In this document: positions 7,835-14,932 of the stretch, piece by piece
Numbering within the stretch: position 1 is the stretch's first letter
Layout: each line of letters begins with the position of its first letter
DNA from: Rubrobacter sp.
GTDB taxonomy: Bacteria; Actinomycetota; Rubrobacteria; Rubrobacterales; Rubrobacteraceae
NCBI GenBank assembly: GCA_016781885.1
Contig: JADDPM010000039.1
Span: 1 to 16,220 of the forward strand
Reading direction: 5' to 3'
DNA length: 16,220 nucleotides
Notes under the pieces: generated by a model
What the model saw: the letters and a program-made list of their open reading frames with translations, nothing else
Told to the model about the DNA's origin: nothing
The model's database searches: none
Made by a program: the position numbers and the translations under genes

Positions 7835-9601
7835 CTATATCTGATCGTCGTCGGTCTTCCGGGCGGATCTACGCCAGAGGAGAACGGCGAGCGCGAGCAG
7901 AGCTATCACTCCGGCGCCTACGAGAGCGTATACGGCTGCTCTACCTCCACTAGCGTTCTCCTCCAGGGTGCTGCTCTGCGAGACTCTCTCTATGCCCATC
8001 ATCTCGGATGCTTCTGGTATCAGCGACCACTTGTGATGAATGCCGTGACCTTCAGCCGGGAGCCATCCGTCGTAGGCACTCGAGTTGTAGGCGTACTTGG
8101 TGTCGGGGTAGTATAGCGTGAACGCTGGGGGATCATCCACGAAGAGCGCCTGGATCTCGGAGAGCAACTCACTCTGCTGCTCGACGGTGCTCGCCTGGAA
8201 CCACTCGGACTTCAACTCCTCGTACTCCGGATTGGAGTAGAACAACAAAGACTCTAGCGATTCGATCATCTGGGTTGGATCTCCGAGTAGGTGCGGGACG
8301 CCCTGGAAGCTGGCGAGCTCGAAGTCACGCGCGTTCTGCCGCTGGCTCAGGGTGCCCGGGTCCAGGGACTCTACCTGTAGCTCGACGCCTATCTCCTCTA
8401 ACTGCTGGGTTATGAGCTCGGCCGTACGGATCTGCTGTGGGTCGTTAGCCGGGACGATGACCGAGAGGCTTACCGGCTCCCCGTCACTCTCCCGGATTCC
8501 GTCCCCGTCGGTGTCCGTGATCCCGGCCTCGTCCAGAATGGTTTGAGCCTGCTCTGGGTCGAAGGTCGCATCCTCTGGTCTGTACCACTCTGAGTCCGGA
8601 TGCATGAACGAGGGGCTCCCCACTCTTCCGCTGCCCAATAAGACCGTGTCCACGAGCTCCTGCCGGTCTATCGCCATATCCAGGGCTCTCCTGAACTCCT
8701 GCTGGTCGAGCGGCGGACGCTCTGCGTTGAACCTGTAGAAGATGGACGAGAACCGGTTCCCCTCCACCAGCTCGACGTTCTCGGTCTCTCCGAGGCGTTC
8801 TTCGAGCTCGGGGGGGACGTTGCGCGTTACGGTATCGACCTGGCCACTCTCAAGGGCTAGGAACATGCTGGACGGGTCCGGTACTATCGGCATCTCGATC
8901 TCTTGCACCGTCGGCGGCCCGAGGAAGTAATCCTCATTGGCCTCGAACCTGTAGGACTGATCTTCCACGTACTCCACGAGCTTGTACGGGCCGGTACCCA
9001 CGGGCAGATCTGTGTACGTCTGAGGGTCGTCCACGTTCTCCCATATATGCTTGGGTAGGATCGGGAGATCGGCCAGCGTTATGAGGTCGAGCGTGGGGCA
9101 GGGCTGTTCACAGGTGAACTCCACCGTACTCGCGTCCAGCGCCTCGGCGGACTCGATTACCGGCACCTCACTCGCATGGTGTGAGTAACGGTTGGCTGGT
9201 CCCTCTTTGTAGTATTCGTAAGTAAACGCAACGTCCTCGGCTGTGAACTCCTCGCCGTCGTGCCAGGTTACACCGTCGCGGAGCGTCACGGTCCAGGTCG
9301 TCGCGTCAGAGTTCGGGGTGGCCTCTGTTGCGAGCCAGGGGATCGGCTCCTCCGTGTACGGGTCCAGAAAAAGCGTATCGTGGATGAGGTTCGTGAGCTC
9401 GCTGTGGAGGCCCGGAGGTGGCCTGAAGCTGTAAGGGGTGAGGTTCCCCTTGTCGGCTTCGGTCGCGATGGTGAGCCTCTCCACCTCCTGGGTTTGCTGC
9501 GCGCCACCCGTAGCCGGGCTCAACACGATCAGCATCAGAAGCCCTAAAACACCTACCAGCACGGGACGCAAAGACCACCTCGACGCTCTATAGATGATCA
9601 C
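7835..9601 (-). CDS. Family-5 solute-binding protein with C-terminal membrane anchor
   Basis: This 588-aa extracytoplasmic receptor of the peptide/nickel importer is of the SBP_bac_5 family. Family marks are WTVTLRDGVTWHDGEEFTAE, the GTGPYKL segment and ALDMAIDRQELV. An N-terminal signal helix (about 13-28) ends near ATGGAQQ and has no lipobox cysteine. Instead a second helix at about 556-576 is followed by a basic tail (WRRSARK), so the protein appears anchored by its C-terminus rather than as the lipoprotein usual in Gram-positive bacteria. Two cysteines close together (EFTCEQPCPTLD) could form a disulfide. The ligand cannot be read from sequence. Start is GTG at 9601 with AAAGGG about 11 bases upstream. 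Confidence 0.92.
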   Translation of the reverse strand: MIIYRASRWSLRPVLVGVLGLLMLIVLSPATGGAQQTQEVERLTIATEADKGNLTPYSFRPPPGLHSELTNLIHDTLFLDPYTEEPIPWLATEATPNSDATTWTVTLRDGVTWHDGEEFTAEDVAFTYEYYKEGPANRYSHHASEVPVIESAEALDASTVEFTCEQPCPTLDLITLADLPILPKHIWENVDDPQTYTDLPVGTGPYKLVEYVEDQSYRFEANEDYFLGPPTVQEIEMPIVPDPSSMFLALESGQVDTVTRNVPPELEERLGETENVELVEGNRFSSIFYRFNAERPPLDQQEFRRALDMAIDRQELVDTVLLGSGRVGSPSFMHPDSEWYRPEDATFDPEQAQTILDEAGITDTDGDGIRESDGEPVSLSVIVPANDPQQIRTAELITQQLEEIGVELQVESLDPGTLSQRQNARDFELASFQGVPHLLGDPTQMIESLESLLFYSNPEYEELKSEWFQASTVEQQSELLSEIQALFVDDPPAFTLYYPDTKYAYNSSAYDGWLPAEGHGIHHKWSLIPEASEMMGIERVSQSSTLEENASGGRAAVYALVGAGVIALLALAVLLWRRSARKTDDDQI

Positions 9602-9721
9602 AGCTCATAAACCCTTTCTATCCTCTCTTCCACCTTCCATTCTACTGGAAGCCTGAACGGTTTGTACCGGGACTTCTGCTGGTTCGAGAAGTAGACCAGG
9701 AGGGGCGCGTTGGAAAGAAAA
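9602..9721 (-). promoter_or_regulatory. Gap before the binding-protein gene, with an inverted repeat
   Basis: This 120-base gap is the longest inside the transporter operon. On the minus strand it contains CTTCCA (9651-9646) and TGGAAG (9639-9634) separated by 6 bases and followed by GT. This can be a hairpin or a protein-binding site. Its arms share CTTCCAG and TGGAAGGT with the MerR-type operator at 14874-14894, but the spacing is one base longer and no convincing -10 box follows. Confidence 0.3.
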
Positions 9722-10666
9722 CTAACGGCGGGAGGTGAACAAGAGGAAGTTGGCGGTGTTGCTGAGGTGCCGGATCTCGGGCTCTTGGTAGCCCTCTGCT
9801 TCTAGCCACTCGCGGTAATTACTCTCTTTATGCGCGTTCCCGCCTGCGGATACCGTCAGCATCTGCACGGCAAAGATTAAAGCCCTCGGATCATGCTCAG
9901 GCAGGAAGGTGACGATAGCCAGGCCGCCGCCAGGGGCGAGGATCGAGGCAAGCCGCCGGTAGAGCAGGCGATTGCGCGTGCCATCGAAAATGTGTGTGAC
10001 GCCAGCACAGAGAACCAGATCGAACCGCTCGTCGGGCAGGGTTTCGAAGAAGTCTCCCCCGAATAGCTCCACTCCTAAGCAGGGCAGGCCGATACTCTTG
10101 AGTAAATCTACGGTCGGCTCCGTGTTCTGGAGCATTACGCTGAGGCCCCGTCGGGCGAAGGCGCAGGCGTGTTCGCCGTGACCCCCTCCGAGGTCCAGGA
10201 CGCGTCGGGCATTCGGCAGACGCCCGAGGCAGGCCTCCACGACGAGGGGCGCCCGGTCACGGGCGCCCGCGGCCAGTGCTTCGAGCCAGAGCCGCCGGCG
10301 TCCTGGAGGCATCTCGGAGGGAGAAGGGGGCGTCCCCCGCAACCGGTCGTCAAGCTGGGTGCTCCACGTTCGGAGGACTCGAGCGTGGTGACGCAAGGTC
10401 GCCGCTTTCCCTTGATCGGAGGACCAGTCCGGGTTCAACGAGTAGCTGCCGTCGAGTTCCTCGACTATCCCCCAGACGGAGAGGGCGCCGAGCAGGATCC
10501 GTACGGCTCGTTCGTCGAGACTGAGGCGGTTGGCTACCTCCGTGGGAGTGGCCGGAAGCTCTTCGGGGAGCCCTACCTCGGCGGCGGCATCGAAGGTGGC
10601 GACCATCCGCCAGTCCGTTACCTCACCGGGCAGGGCCAGAAACGAAAGGTCGTCTCCGTAGGTCAA
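9722..10666 (-). CDS. SAM-dependent O-methyltransferase, class I, with winged-helix N-domain
   Basis: This 314-aa protein has the layout of family-2 O-methyltransferases. Residues 15-80 form a helix-turn-helix-like dimerisation domain (TPTEVANRLSLDERAVRILL). The Rossmann core has motif I VLDLGGGHGEHACAFA (156-171) and the acidic/hydrophobic motifs DFFETLPDERFDLVLCAGV and LAPGGGLAIV. Such enzymes methylate hydroxyl groups of small molecules, but the substrate is not evident. It lies 36 bp after the FmdE-like gene and 120 bp before the binding protein. The start is taken as TTG at 10666, with AGGAC about 9 bases upstream. It may modify the ligand that the transporter carries, which is inference from position only. 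Confidence 0.82.
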   Translation of the reverse strand: MTYGDDLSFLALPGEVTDWRMVATFDAAAEVGLPEELPATPTEVANRLSLDERAVRILLGALSVWGIVEELDGSYSLNPDWSSDQGKAATLRHHARVLRTWSTQLDDRLRGTPPSPSEMPPGRRRLWLEALAAGARDRAPLVVEACLGRLPNARRVLDLGGGHGEHACAFARRGLSVMLQNTEPTVDLLKSIGLPCLGVELFGGDFFETLPDERFDLVLCAGVTHIFDGTRNRLLYRRLASILAPGGGLAIVTFLPEHDPRALIFAVQMLTVSAGGNAHKESNYREWLEAEGYQEPEIRHLSNTANFLLFTSRR

Positions 10667-10702
10667 CTCGCGAAGTCCTGGAGATGCAAGCTTAGCTCTA
10701 GC

Positions 10703-11356
10703 TCAGGTGCTCTCGACACTGCCGTGGCGGGAGAGGGCGGCTTCGAAACAAGCTGGACAGAGCCCCTTACCCTCCAGCCTACTGATGCGAGTTTGCATGG
10801 TGGGTTCTCCGCATTCGGCGCAGGCGACGGAGTCGTGGAGGCGGGACATCGGCGGTATCTCCACGCTCTCTAACTCCTCCACGGCGTAGAGCTCCTCCAC
10901 GGGAGCTTGCAGGATCGCCTCGGTGCGGTTTGCGCGTAACTCCTTGTAGCGGGCCCGCTCCTCCTCGGTGGCGCTGTCGTTGCGCACTTTGGTAGAGAGT
11001 TCGTTGTGTTTCGGACTCCGGTCGAATGCTCCGGGGCGGGTGGAGATGCGGACCGCCTTGCCGTCCGAGCGCCGGACGAAGGTGTAGGCGTTCTTGCCGT
11101 AGTCCAGATGGATGAGGTTCCCCTTACCGAAGGTGCAGCCGGTGAGGTACTGAATCGCATCCACCCCGCACATGTCCGTCTCCGTTAGCGTAACGACCTC
11201 CTCATCGGAGGAATGCGGTCCTACCTCGCGTAGCGCCACCTCGGCGGCCCGGATGCCCATCGCTAGCCCGGGGCACATATGGCCGTGGAAGCGTACTATG
11301 TCCTCAACCGTTTCGGGGGTTATCCCGGTCCCTTTTTCTCTTCTCTGACTCACCAT
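10703..11356 (-). CDS. FmdE-family zinc-binding protein
   Basis: This 217-aa protein matches the family named after formylmethanofuran dehydrogenase subunit E, which is widespread in bacteria that lack that enzyme. Marks are RFHGHMCPGLAMG (22-34), the cysteine-containing core DMCGVDAIQYLTGCTFGKGN (61-80), and a C-terminal zinc ribbon C179-x2-C182 ... C200-x2-C203. Its exact function is not known; members often sit next to molybdenum/tungsten enzyme or metal-transport genes. The start is ATG with GGAG about 8 bases upstream. It is probably the first gene of the transporter operon. The TGA stop is taken as real: no cysteine position or SECIS-like hairpin supports read-through. Confidence 0.9.
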   Translation of the reverse strand: MVSQRREKGTGITPETVEDIVRFHGHMCPGLAMGIRAAEVALREVGPHSSDEEVVTLTETDMCGVDAIQYLTGCTFGKGNLIHLDYGKNAYTFVRRSDGKAVRISTRPGAFDRSPKHNELSTKVRNDSATEEERARYKELRANRTEAILQAPVEELYAVEELESVEIPPMSRLHDSVACAECGEPTMQTRISRLEGKGLCPACFEAALSRHGSVEST

Positions 11357-11574
11357 AGCCTGCTCCTCTCTCTACTGCCTGGAGGACTTTTTATCCTTGT
11401 TCCCTCTAGCCGACCGGCTACGAAGACCTGCTCGTTATACATTGTGGATATTCCTTCCGAGAAGCCGCTGGGCGTAAAGCGCCAGGGATATGCGGCGAGG
11501 TTGTAGATAGGGTTCGACCGGTAGAGGGTCGGCGAGTTGCCCGGGCCTGGTCTGCGGGAAGGTATGGAGGAGCA
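11357..11574. promoter_or_regulatory. Intergenic leader and possible promoter of the fmdE-like operon
   Basis: This 218-base gap between the Clp-like gene and fmdE has no convincing gene. On the minus strand a -10-like TATAAC (11439-11434) lies about 80 bases before the fmdE start; the matching -35 region is poor. A short inverted repeat TAGCCG (11407-11412) with CGGCTA (11415-11420) lies between that box and the gene. I see no T-run terminator for the upstream Clp gene, so read-through into fmdE is possible. Confidence 0.3.
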
Positions 11575-13376
11575 TCAGGGGAGCGCGCTCTCACTTGCGT
11601 CGTCCGCTTTACCGCCGCGTCGCCACGTCCACCCTCCCGGAGTGCCGTCGAATACGACCCGCTCGCCCGGAGAGAGATTGCCAGAGAGCAGTGCGCGTGC
11701 GAGGACGTCCAAAATCTCCCGATCTATGAGGCGGCGCAGAGGGCGCGCGCCGAGTTCGGGATCGTGGCCGGCATGGGCTAGGGCCTTCCGGGCAGCAGGC
11801 GCAAGATGCACGCTCACCTCCCACGCATCGAGCCGCTCACTCGCACGCCGGAGTTGGAGGTCCACTATCCTCTCCATGTCATCGACCGAGAGGGGCGAGA
11901 ACATCACCACGTCGTCCAGCCTGTTCAGCAGCTCGGGCCGGAAGCGCTGTCGGACGGACTGCAGGAAGACCTCCGGTGCGTGTTCGCCCGCTCCTCTCGC
12001 CTCCTGCGAACCGGCGTTCGAGGTAAGAACGACGACGGTGTGGCGGAAGTCAACGGTACGGCCGTATCCGTCGGTGAGGCGCCCGTCCTCAAGAATCTGC
12101 AGCAGGAGATTCAATATGTCGGGGTGGGCCTTCTCGGCCTCGTCCATGAGCACGACCGAGAATGGTCGCCGCAGTACTGGATCAGTGAGCTGACCGGGTA
12201 GATCGAAGCCGACATATCCGGGTGGAGCGCCGATCAGGCGCGCGACCGCGTGTCGTTCCATGTACTCGCTCATGTCCACCCGCACCAGCGCCTCCTCGTT
12301 CCCGAAGAGAAACTCGGCGAGCACTCTGGCGAGCTCCGTCTTTCCTACCCCTGTGGGCCCCACGAAGAGGAACGAGCCGAGAGGACGCCGCGGGTCGCCC
12401 AGACCCGCACGGGCTCTCCTGAGCGCGGCAGCTACTGCTCTGACGGCTCTGCTCTGTCCTACAACCCGGCTGGCAAGAGTCTCCTCTGCCCCGAGCCACC
12501 GGTCCTCGGGGCCCCCGCCCGGGAGGGTCGCGTCCAGCCCCTTGAGCGGGAGCCCCGTCCGCGCGGCGACTGCCTCTAGCAGAAGGCTTCGCCCGACCTC
12601 TCCTTCCCCGTTTACACGCGCAAGTGCCGCCGCGTGTTCGAGCAGCGCCAGCGTCACGCCGGGGAGGGCGTGACCTCTCAGGTAGCGCTGGGCGAGCCGG
12701 ATGGCGAGCCGCGGAGCCTCGGGGTCGAACTGGAGACCGTGATGTTCGCTTAGAGTGGGTAGCCGGACGGCCAGGACCTTATCGCACTCATCCTCGTCCC
12801 ACTCGGGCATCTCTACGGTCTGGACGAGGGTCTCCCAGTCGGGCACTAACTGTGCGAGGGTGGCCGACTGCTCGGCGGTGAGCGGCAGGACCCATCCTCC
12901 CGCTCTCAACAATCGGGCGAACGCGATCCCTCCCGGCACCGTGCTGGCATCGCCGTGAACGAGCAGCTCGGCGTCTTCGAGGACGAGCACGAGCCGCCCG
13001 CGACCGGCGGCGACCTCCTCTCCGAGACGCGCCACGCGTTCCTCCAGCTCGCCGCGATAGCGAGCCCGACGACGAGGCGACTGGCATCCACCCAGAACAC
13101 CTGGGAATCCTCTAGACCGGGCGGAGCATCGCCATGTGCCGCGCCCTGAGCGAGCGCCCTGAGAGCGCTGCGTCTGCCGGAGCCCGGAGTCCCTACGAGA
13201 GCGGCGTTTCCTCCCGCTTCCCGGAGGAGTGCGCCGGTGAGGCGCTTGTTCAACTCCACTCGCTCGAGGAGCGGCTCGTCGCGCTCGAAGAGCGCTCGGG
13301 TGAGGTCGTAGCCGTAGCGCTCGAGTAGGTTCCAGCGCGGCCAGCCAGATCGCGACCGTGAGCTTCTCCAGCGCAT
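11575..13376 (-). pseudogene. Clp-type (Hsp100) AAA+ ATPase, one-base frameshift near 13065
   Basis: Two frames together encode about 600 aa. Frame one starts at ATG 13376 and covers 104 codons, from the linker (ERYGYDLTRALF) through the first Walker A to DASRLVVG. At the GGG of 13067-13065 homology jumps to another frame (ARYRGELEERV) that runs to the TGA at 11577. Adding one G restores VVGARYRGELEER, the normal Clp sequence. The second AAA domain is intact: GPTGVGKTE, LMDEAEKAH, RFRPELLNR, GARPLRRLI. The first is degenerate: GTPGSGRRS lacks the Walker A lysine, and the Walker B DE is inverted to ED. No N-domain, M-domain or ClpP-binding IGF loop is visible. The frameshift may be a sequencing error or true decay. 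The start is uncertain; it follows the YtkA stop by 3 bases with no good ribosome site. Confidence 0.78.
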
Positions 13377-13379
13377 CAG

Positions 13380-13805
13380 TTAAGGCGCCACGTCGAACTC
13401 GAAGGTTGCCTCTTCCTCCCCGCCGCCGGACGGTAGCGCCAGCATAGCTACCCATCCTCCGGCCATCGGGAATTCCACGTTCGCCCTCCACTGCCCGGAC
13501 CCGGCATCCTCCAGAGGAACCTCGGGGAGGCCCATCGGCATCTTCGGCATATCGATCGCGAGGCGCGGCGGCGTATCGAGGTTCTCGACCGGCTCCCCAT
13601 CCTGGAGCACCGTGAAGGTGAGCTCGGCGGACTCGCCGGTCTTGGGCGGGTTCGGCTCCGCCTCCATCGATGCCTCCAACTCCCCCGCCTGCTCGATCGC
13701 CCCGGTGTCGACCGGATCTGCTTCGATACCGCATGCTGCGAGGCTCAAGAATAACAGGGCCGGGAGCAGAATGCCCCCGGCCCTGATCCCTACAGGAATC
13801 CTCAT
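13380..13805 (-). CDS. YtkA/FixH-like lipoprotein
   Basis: This 141-aa protein starts with a signal peptide ending in the lipobox LSLAAC (cysteine 25), so it should be a lipoprotein on the outer face of the membrane. The rest is a single beta-rich domain of the YtkA-like kind: PPKTGESAELTFTV, then DMPKMPMGLPEVPLEDAG and GQWRANVEFPMAGGW. Its methionine-rich DMPKMPMG motif is typical of the family and could bind Cu(I)-type ions, which is inference. The ATG at 13805 is preferred over an upstream GTG at 13838 because AGGA lies 5 bases before it and the signal peptide then has normal length. It lies between a CU membrane protein gene (22 bp gap) and the Clp-like gene. Confidence 0.85.
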   Translation of the reverse strand: MRIPVGIRAGGILLPALLFLSLAACGIEADPVDTGAIEQAGELEASMEAEPNPPKTGESAELTFTVLQDGEPVENLDTPPRLAIDMPKMPMGLPEVPLEDAGSGQWRANVEFPMAGGWVAMLALPSGGGEEEATFEFDVAP

Positions 13806-13827
13806 CCTTGTCCTAGAAGCATTAACC

Positions 13828-14256
13828 CTACGGACCACCCGGCGGGAAGAAGCCTCCCATACTGACGCCGAAGAGGAACAAGAGCGGCATCACTATCTGC
13901 ATCAGAACGAAGTATGTAAGCGCCCCGCTGAAGAGGGCCACTATCATGCCTCGCCTCATGACGCTGCGCGCGACCGCCGAAGGCAGACCGCGTGCGCGCC
14001 GCCGCATCAAGACCCACGTCAACAATAGGGTGATCCCCAGCCCGATCAGGACCAGTATCGGGCGCGAGCCTACCGGAGATATCTTATCAAGCGCAAAAAA
14101 AGCCGCATTGAGGCTGACTGCCCAGGTGGCAACTGCCACCAGTCCTACGCTTCAACAGAGAGTGGCTATCGTGCCGCCCGCTACCCCGCTAGCGGCCGCA
14201 ACACCCATGCCCCCGGTCGATTGGCGATCTCTATCGCCGCGTACGGCTGTAGTCAT
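13828..14256 (-). CDS. Small membrane protein with predicted Cys-Sec motif (UGA at 14154-14152), paralog 2
   Basis: Reading through one in-frame TGA gives 142 aa. The start is ATG at 14256 with a strong AGAGGAGGGAG site, 16 bases after the previous gene. Codon 34 is Cys and codon 35 is the TGA, inside the first hydrophobic helix (GGTIATLC-U-SVGLVAVATW). After it come a second helix (67-84), a basic loop RRRARGLP (85-92), a third helix (104-130) and a GGFFPPGGP end. Size, three-helix topology and the vicinal pair in helix 1 recall MerT/MerF mercury transporters, which have Cys-Cys there; overall similarity is too low to be certain. The protein is paralogous to its upstream neighbour. A gene caller would start it at GTG 14139, after the TGA, and lose the ribosome site and metal motif. 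Confidence 0.85.
14125..14140 (-). promoter_or_regulatory. bSECIS element of CU membrane protein paralog 2
   Basis: On the minus strand GGTGGC (14140-14135) and GCCACC (14130-14125) form a perfect 6-bp stem with loop AGTT (14134-14131). The loop starts 17 nt after the TGA and its second base is G. The element has the same spacing and loop as the one in the paralog, with one compensatory pair change. Confidence 0.75.
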
Positions 14257-14272
14257 CTACTCCCTCCTCTTT

Positions 14273-14716
14273 CTAACCACCCGGTCTCGGATACTCGAAC
14301 CCCACCAGGCTCAGGATCGCGGTTACGATACCCATATAGGCCATGTATCCCCCAAGCGCCCACGCCGAGAGCCTGAACAGACTCCTGCGGAAGACGCGGC
14401 GGTACTGTTGGCGCGGAAGCTCCGCCCTGGCCCTGCGCGTCAGCCACCAGGCTAGAGCGACGACTAGCAGGATCGCAATCAGAGTCGAGATCAGGGTTAT
14501 CCCCTGCATGTTCGCCCAACTGCGCATGAACCCGACCGCGCCGACAGCCCCAATCGCTGTGGCGGCAACTGCCGCCAAGCCTCCCCCTCAGCAGACCGCC
14601 GCGATTACCCCGCCGCCTACCGCAGTGGCCTTTCCACCGGTCCCGATCCTCGGCTCCTCCAACACTTGAATGCCAGGTTCAGGTGACGGCGACGTCCTGG
14701 TCTCTTCACGTGCCAT
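14273..14716 (-). CDS. Small membrane protein with predicted Cys-Sec motif (UGA at 14590-14588), paralog 1
   Basis: Reading through one in-frame TGA gives 147 aa. The ATG at 14716 has an excellent AAGGAGGAGG site (14735-14726), 9 bases away. A hydrophilic N-terminus of about 30 residues leads into helix 1 with Cys42-Sec43 (GGGVIAAVC-U-GGGLAAVAAT). Helix 2 (73-92), the basic loop RRARAELP (94-101) and helix 3 (116-139) follow, ending in YPRPGG. The layout, the loop RRARxxLP and the Pro/Gly end match the next gene, so the two arose by duplication. The Cys-Sec pair sits where MerT-like transporters carry Cys-Cys. It is the first gene of the operon and lies under a promoter with a perfect TTGACA. 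Ignoring the TGA would leave a protein starting at TTG 14578 without the metal motif. Confidence 0.85.
14561..14576 (-). promoter_or_regulatory. bSECIS element of CU membrane protein paralog 1
   Basis: On the minus strand GGCGGC (14576-14571) and GCCGCC (14566-14561) form a perfect 6-bp stem with loop AGTT (14570-14567); a T-A pair can extend the base. The loop starts 17 nt after the TGA, exactly as in the paralog. The third stem pair is C-G here and T-A there. Confidence 0.75.
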
Positions 14717-14752
14717 GTGTCTACACCTCCTCCTTCCAGTCGACTGTAAAGT

Positions 14753-14781
14753 AGCGTAACCTCTGGCAAAATATGTGTCAA
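14753..14781 (-). promoter_or_regulatory. Promoter of the CU-protein operon
   Basis: On the minus strand a perfect -35 TTGACA (14781-14776) is followed after 17 bases by a weaker -10 TACGCT (14758-14753). It lies 36 bases before the start codon of the first CU-protein gene. A 10-bp palindrome CAGTCGACTG (14737-14746) lies between the -10 box and the Shine-Dalgarno sequence and could be an operator. Confidence 0.5.
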
Positions 14782-14870
14782 CATGCTGCTTACAAGCCAG
14801 GTTTCAGGGCCAGCAGCGAAACAAGATACGAAGCAAGAGACCGGAAAAGTTTCAATTTCAAGATATTTCC

Positions 14871-14901
14871 TGTACCTTCCAGCAACTGGAAGGTTTATCA
14901 T
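14871..14901 (+). promoter_or_regulatory. MerR/CueR-type operator and promoter of the merR-family gene
   Basis: A perfect 9-bp inverted repeat, ACCTTCCAG (14874-14882) and CTGGAAGGT (14886-14894) around CAA, lies between a -35-like TGTACC (14871-14876) and a -10 TATCAT (14896-14901). The spacer is exactly 19 bp, the overlong spacing that MerR-family activators need to untwist. The arms resemble the copper-responsive CueR operator (ACCTTCC-N7-GGAAGGT). The promoter drives the regulator gene and probably the CooC-like gene behind it. Confidence 0.8.
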
Positions 14902-14932
14902 ATGCTTTGTGTTGCGGGAAAGGAGTTCCTTC

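Noticed and set aside
10664..10705. Read-through of the FmdE TGA would continue in frame into the methyltransferase, as a possible Sec fusion
   Set aside because: The TGA follows a variable C-terminal tail, not a conserved cysteine. No SECIS-like hairpin follows, and the methyltransferase has its own start and ribosome site. A shared frame has a one-in-three chance.
11505..11525. tRNA-like GGTTCGAC box, considered as part of a tRNA-Sec gene
   Set aside because: The conserved closing C of the T-loop stem is absent and no acceptor or anticodon arm can be drawn around it.
13057..13073. Programmed -1 frameshift in the Clp-like gene
   Set aside because: No canonical slippery heptamer or downstream structure was seen. 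One missing G in a G-run explains the change more simply.
13067..13734. Long minus-strand open frame upstream of the Clp frameshift in the second Clp frame
   Set aside because: Its translation is Arg/Gly/Pro-rich, without motifs, and overlaps the YtkA gene. It is a shadow frame of GC-rich DNA.
14783..14932. Longer N-terminus for the MerR regulator
   Set aside because: This stretch holds the promoter and operator, and the start at 14933 has a good ribosome site and begins right before the MerR helix-turn-helix.
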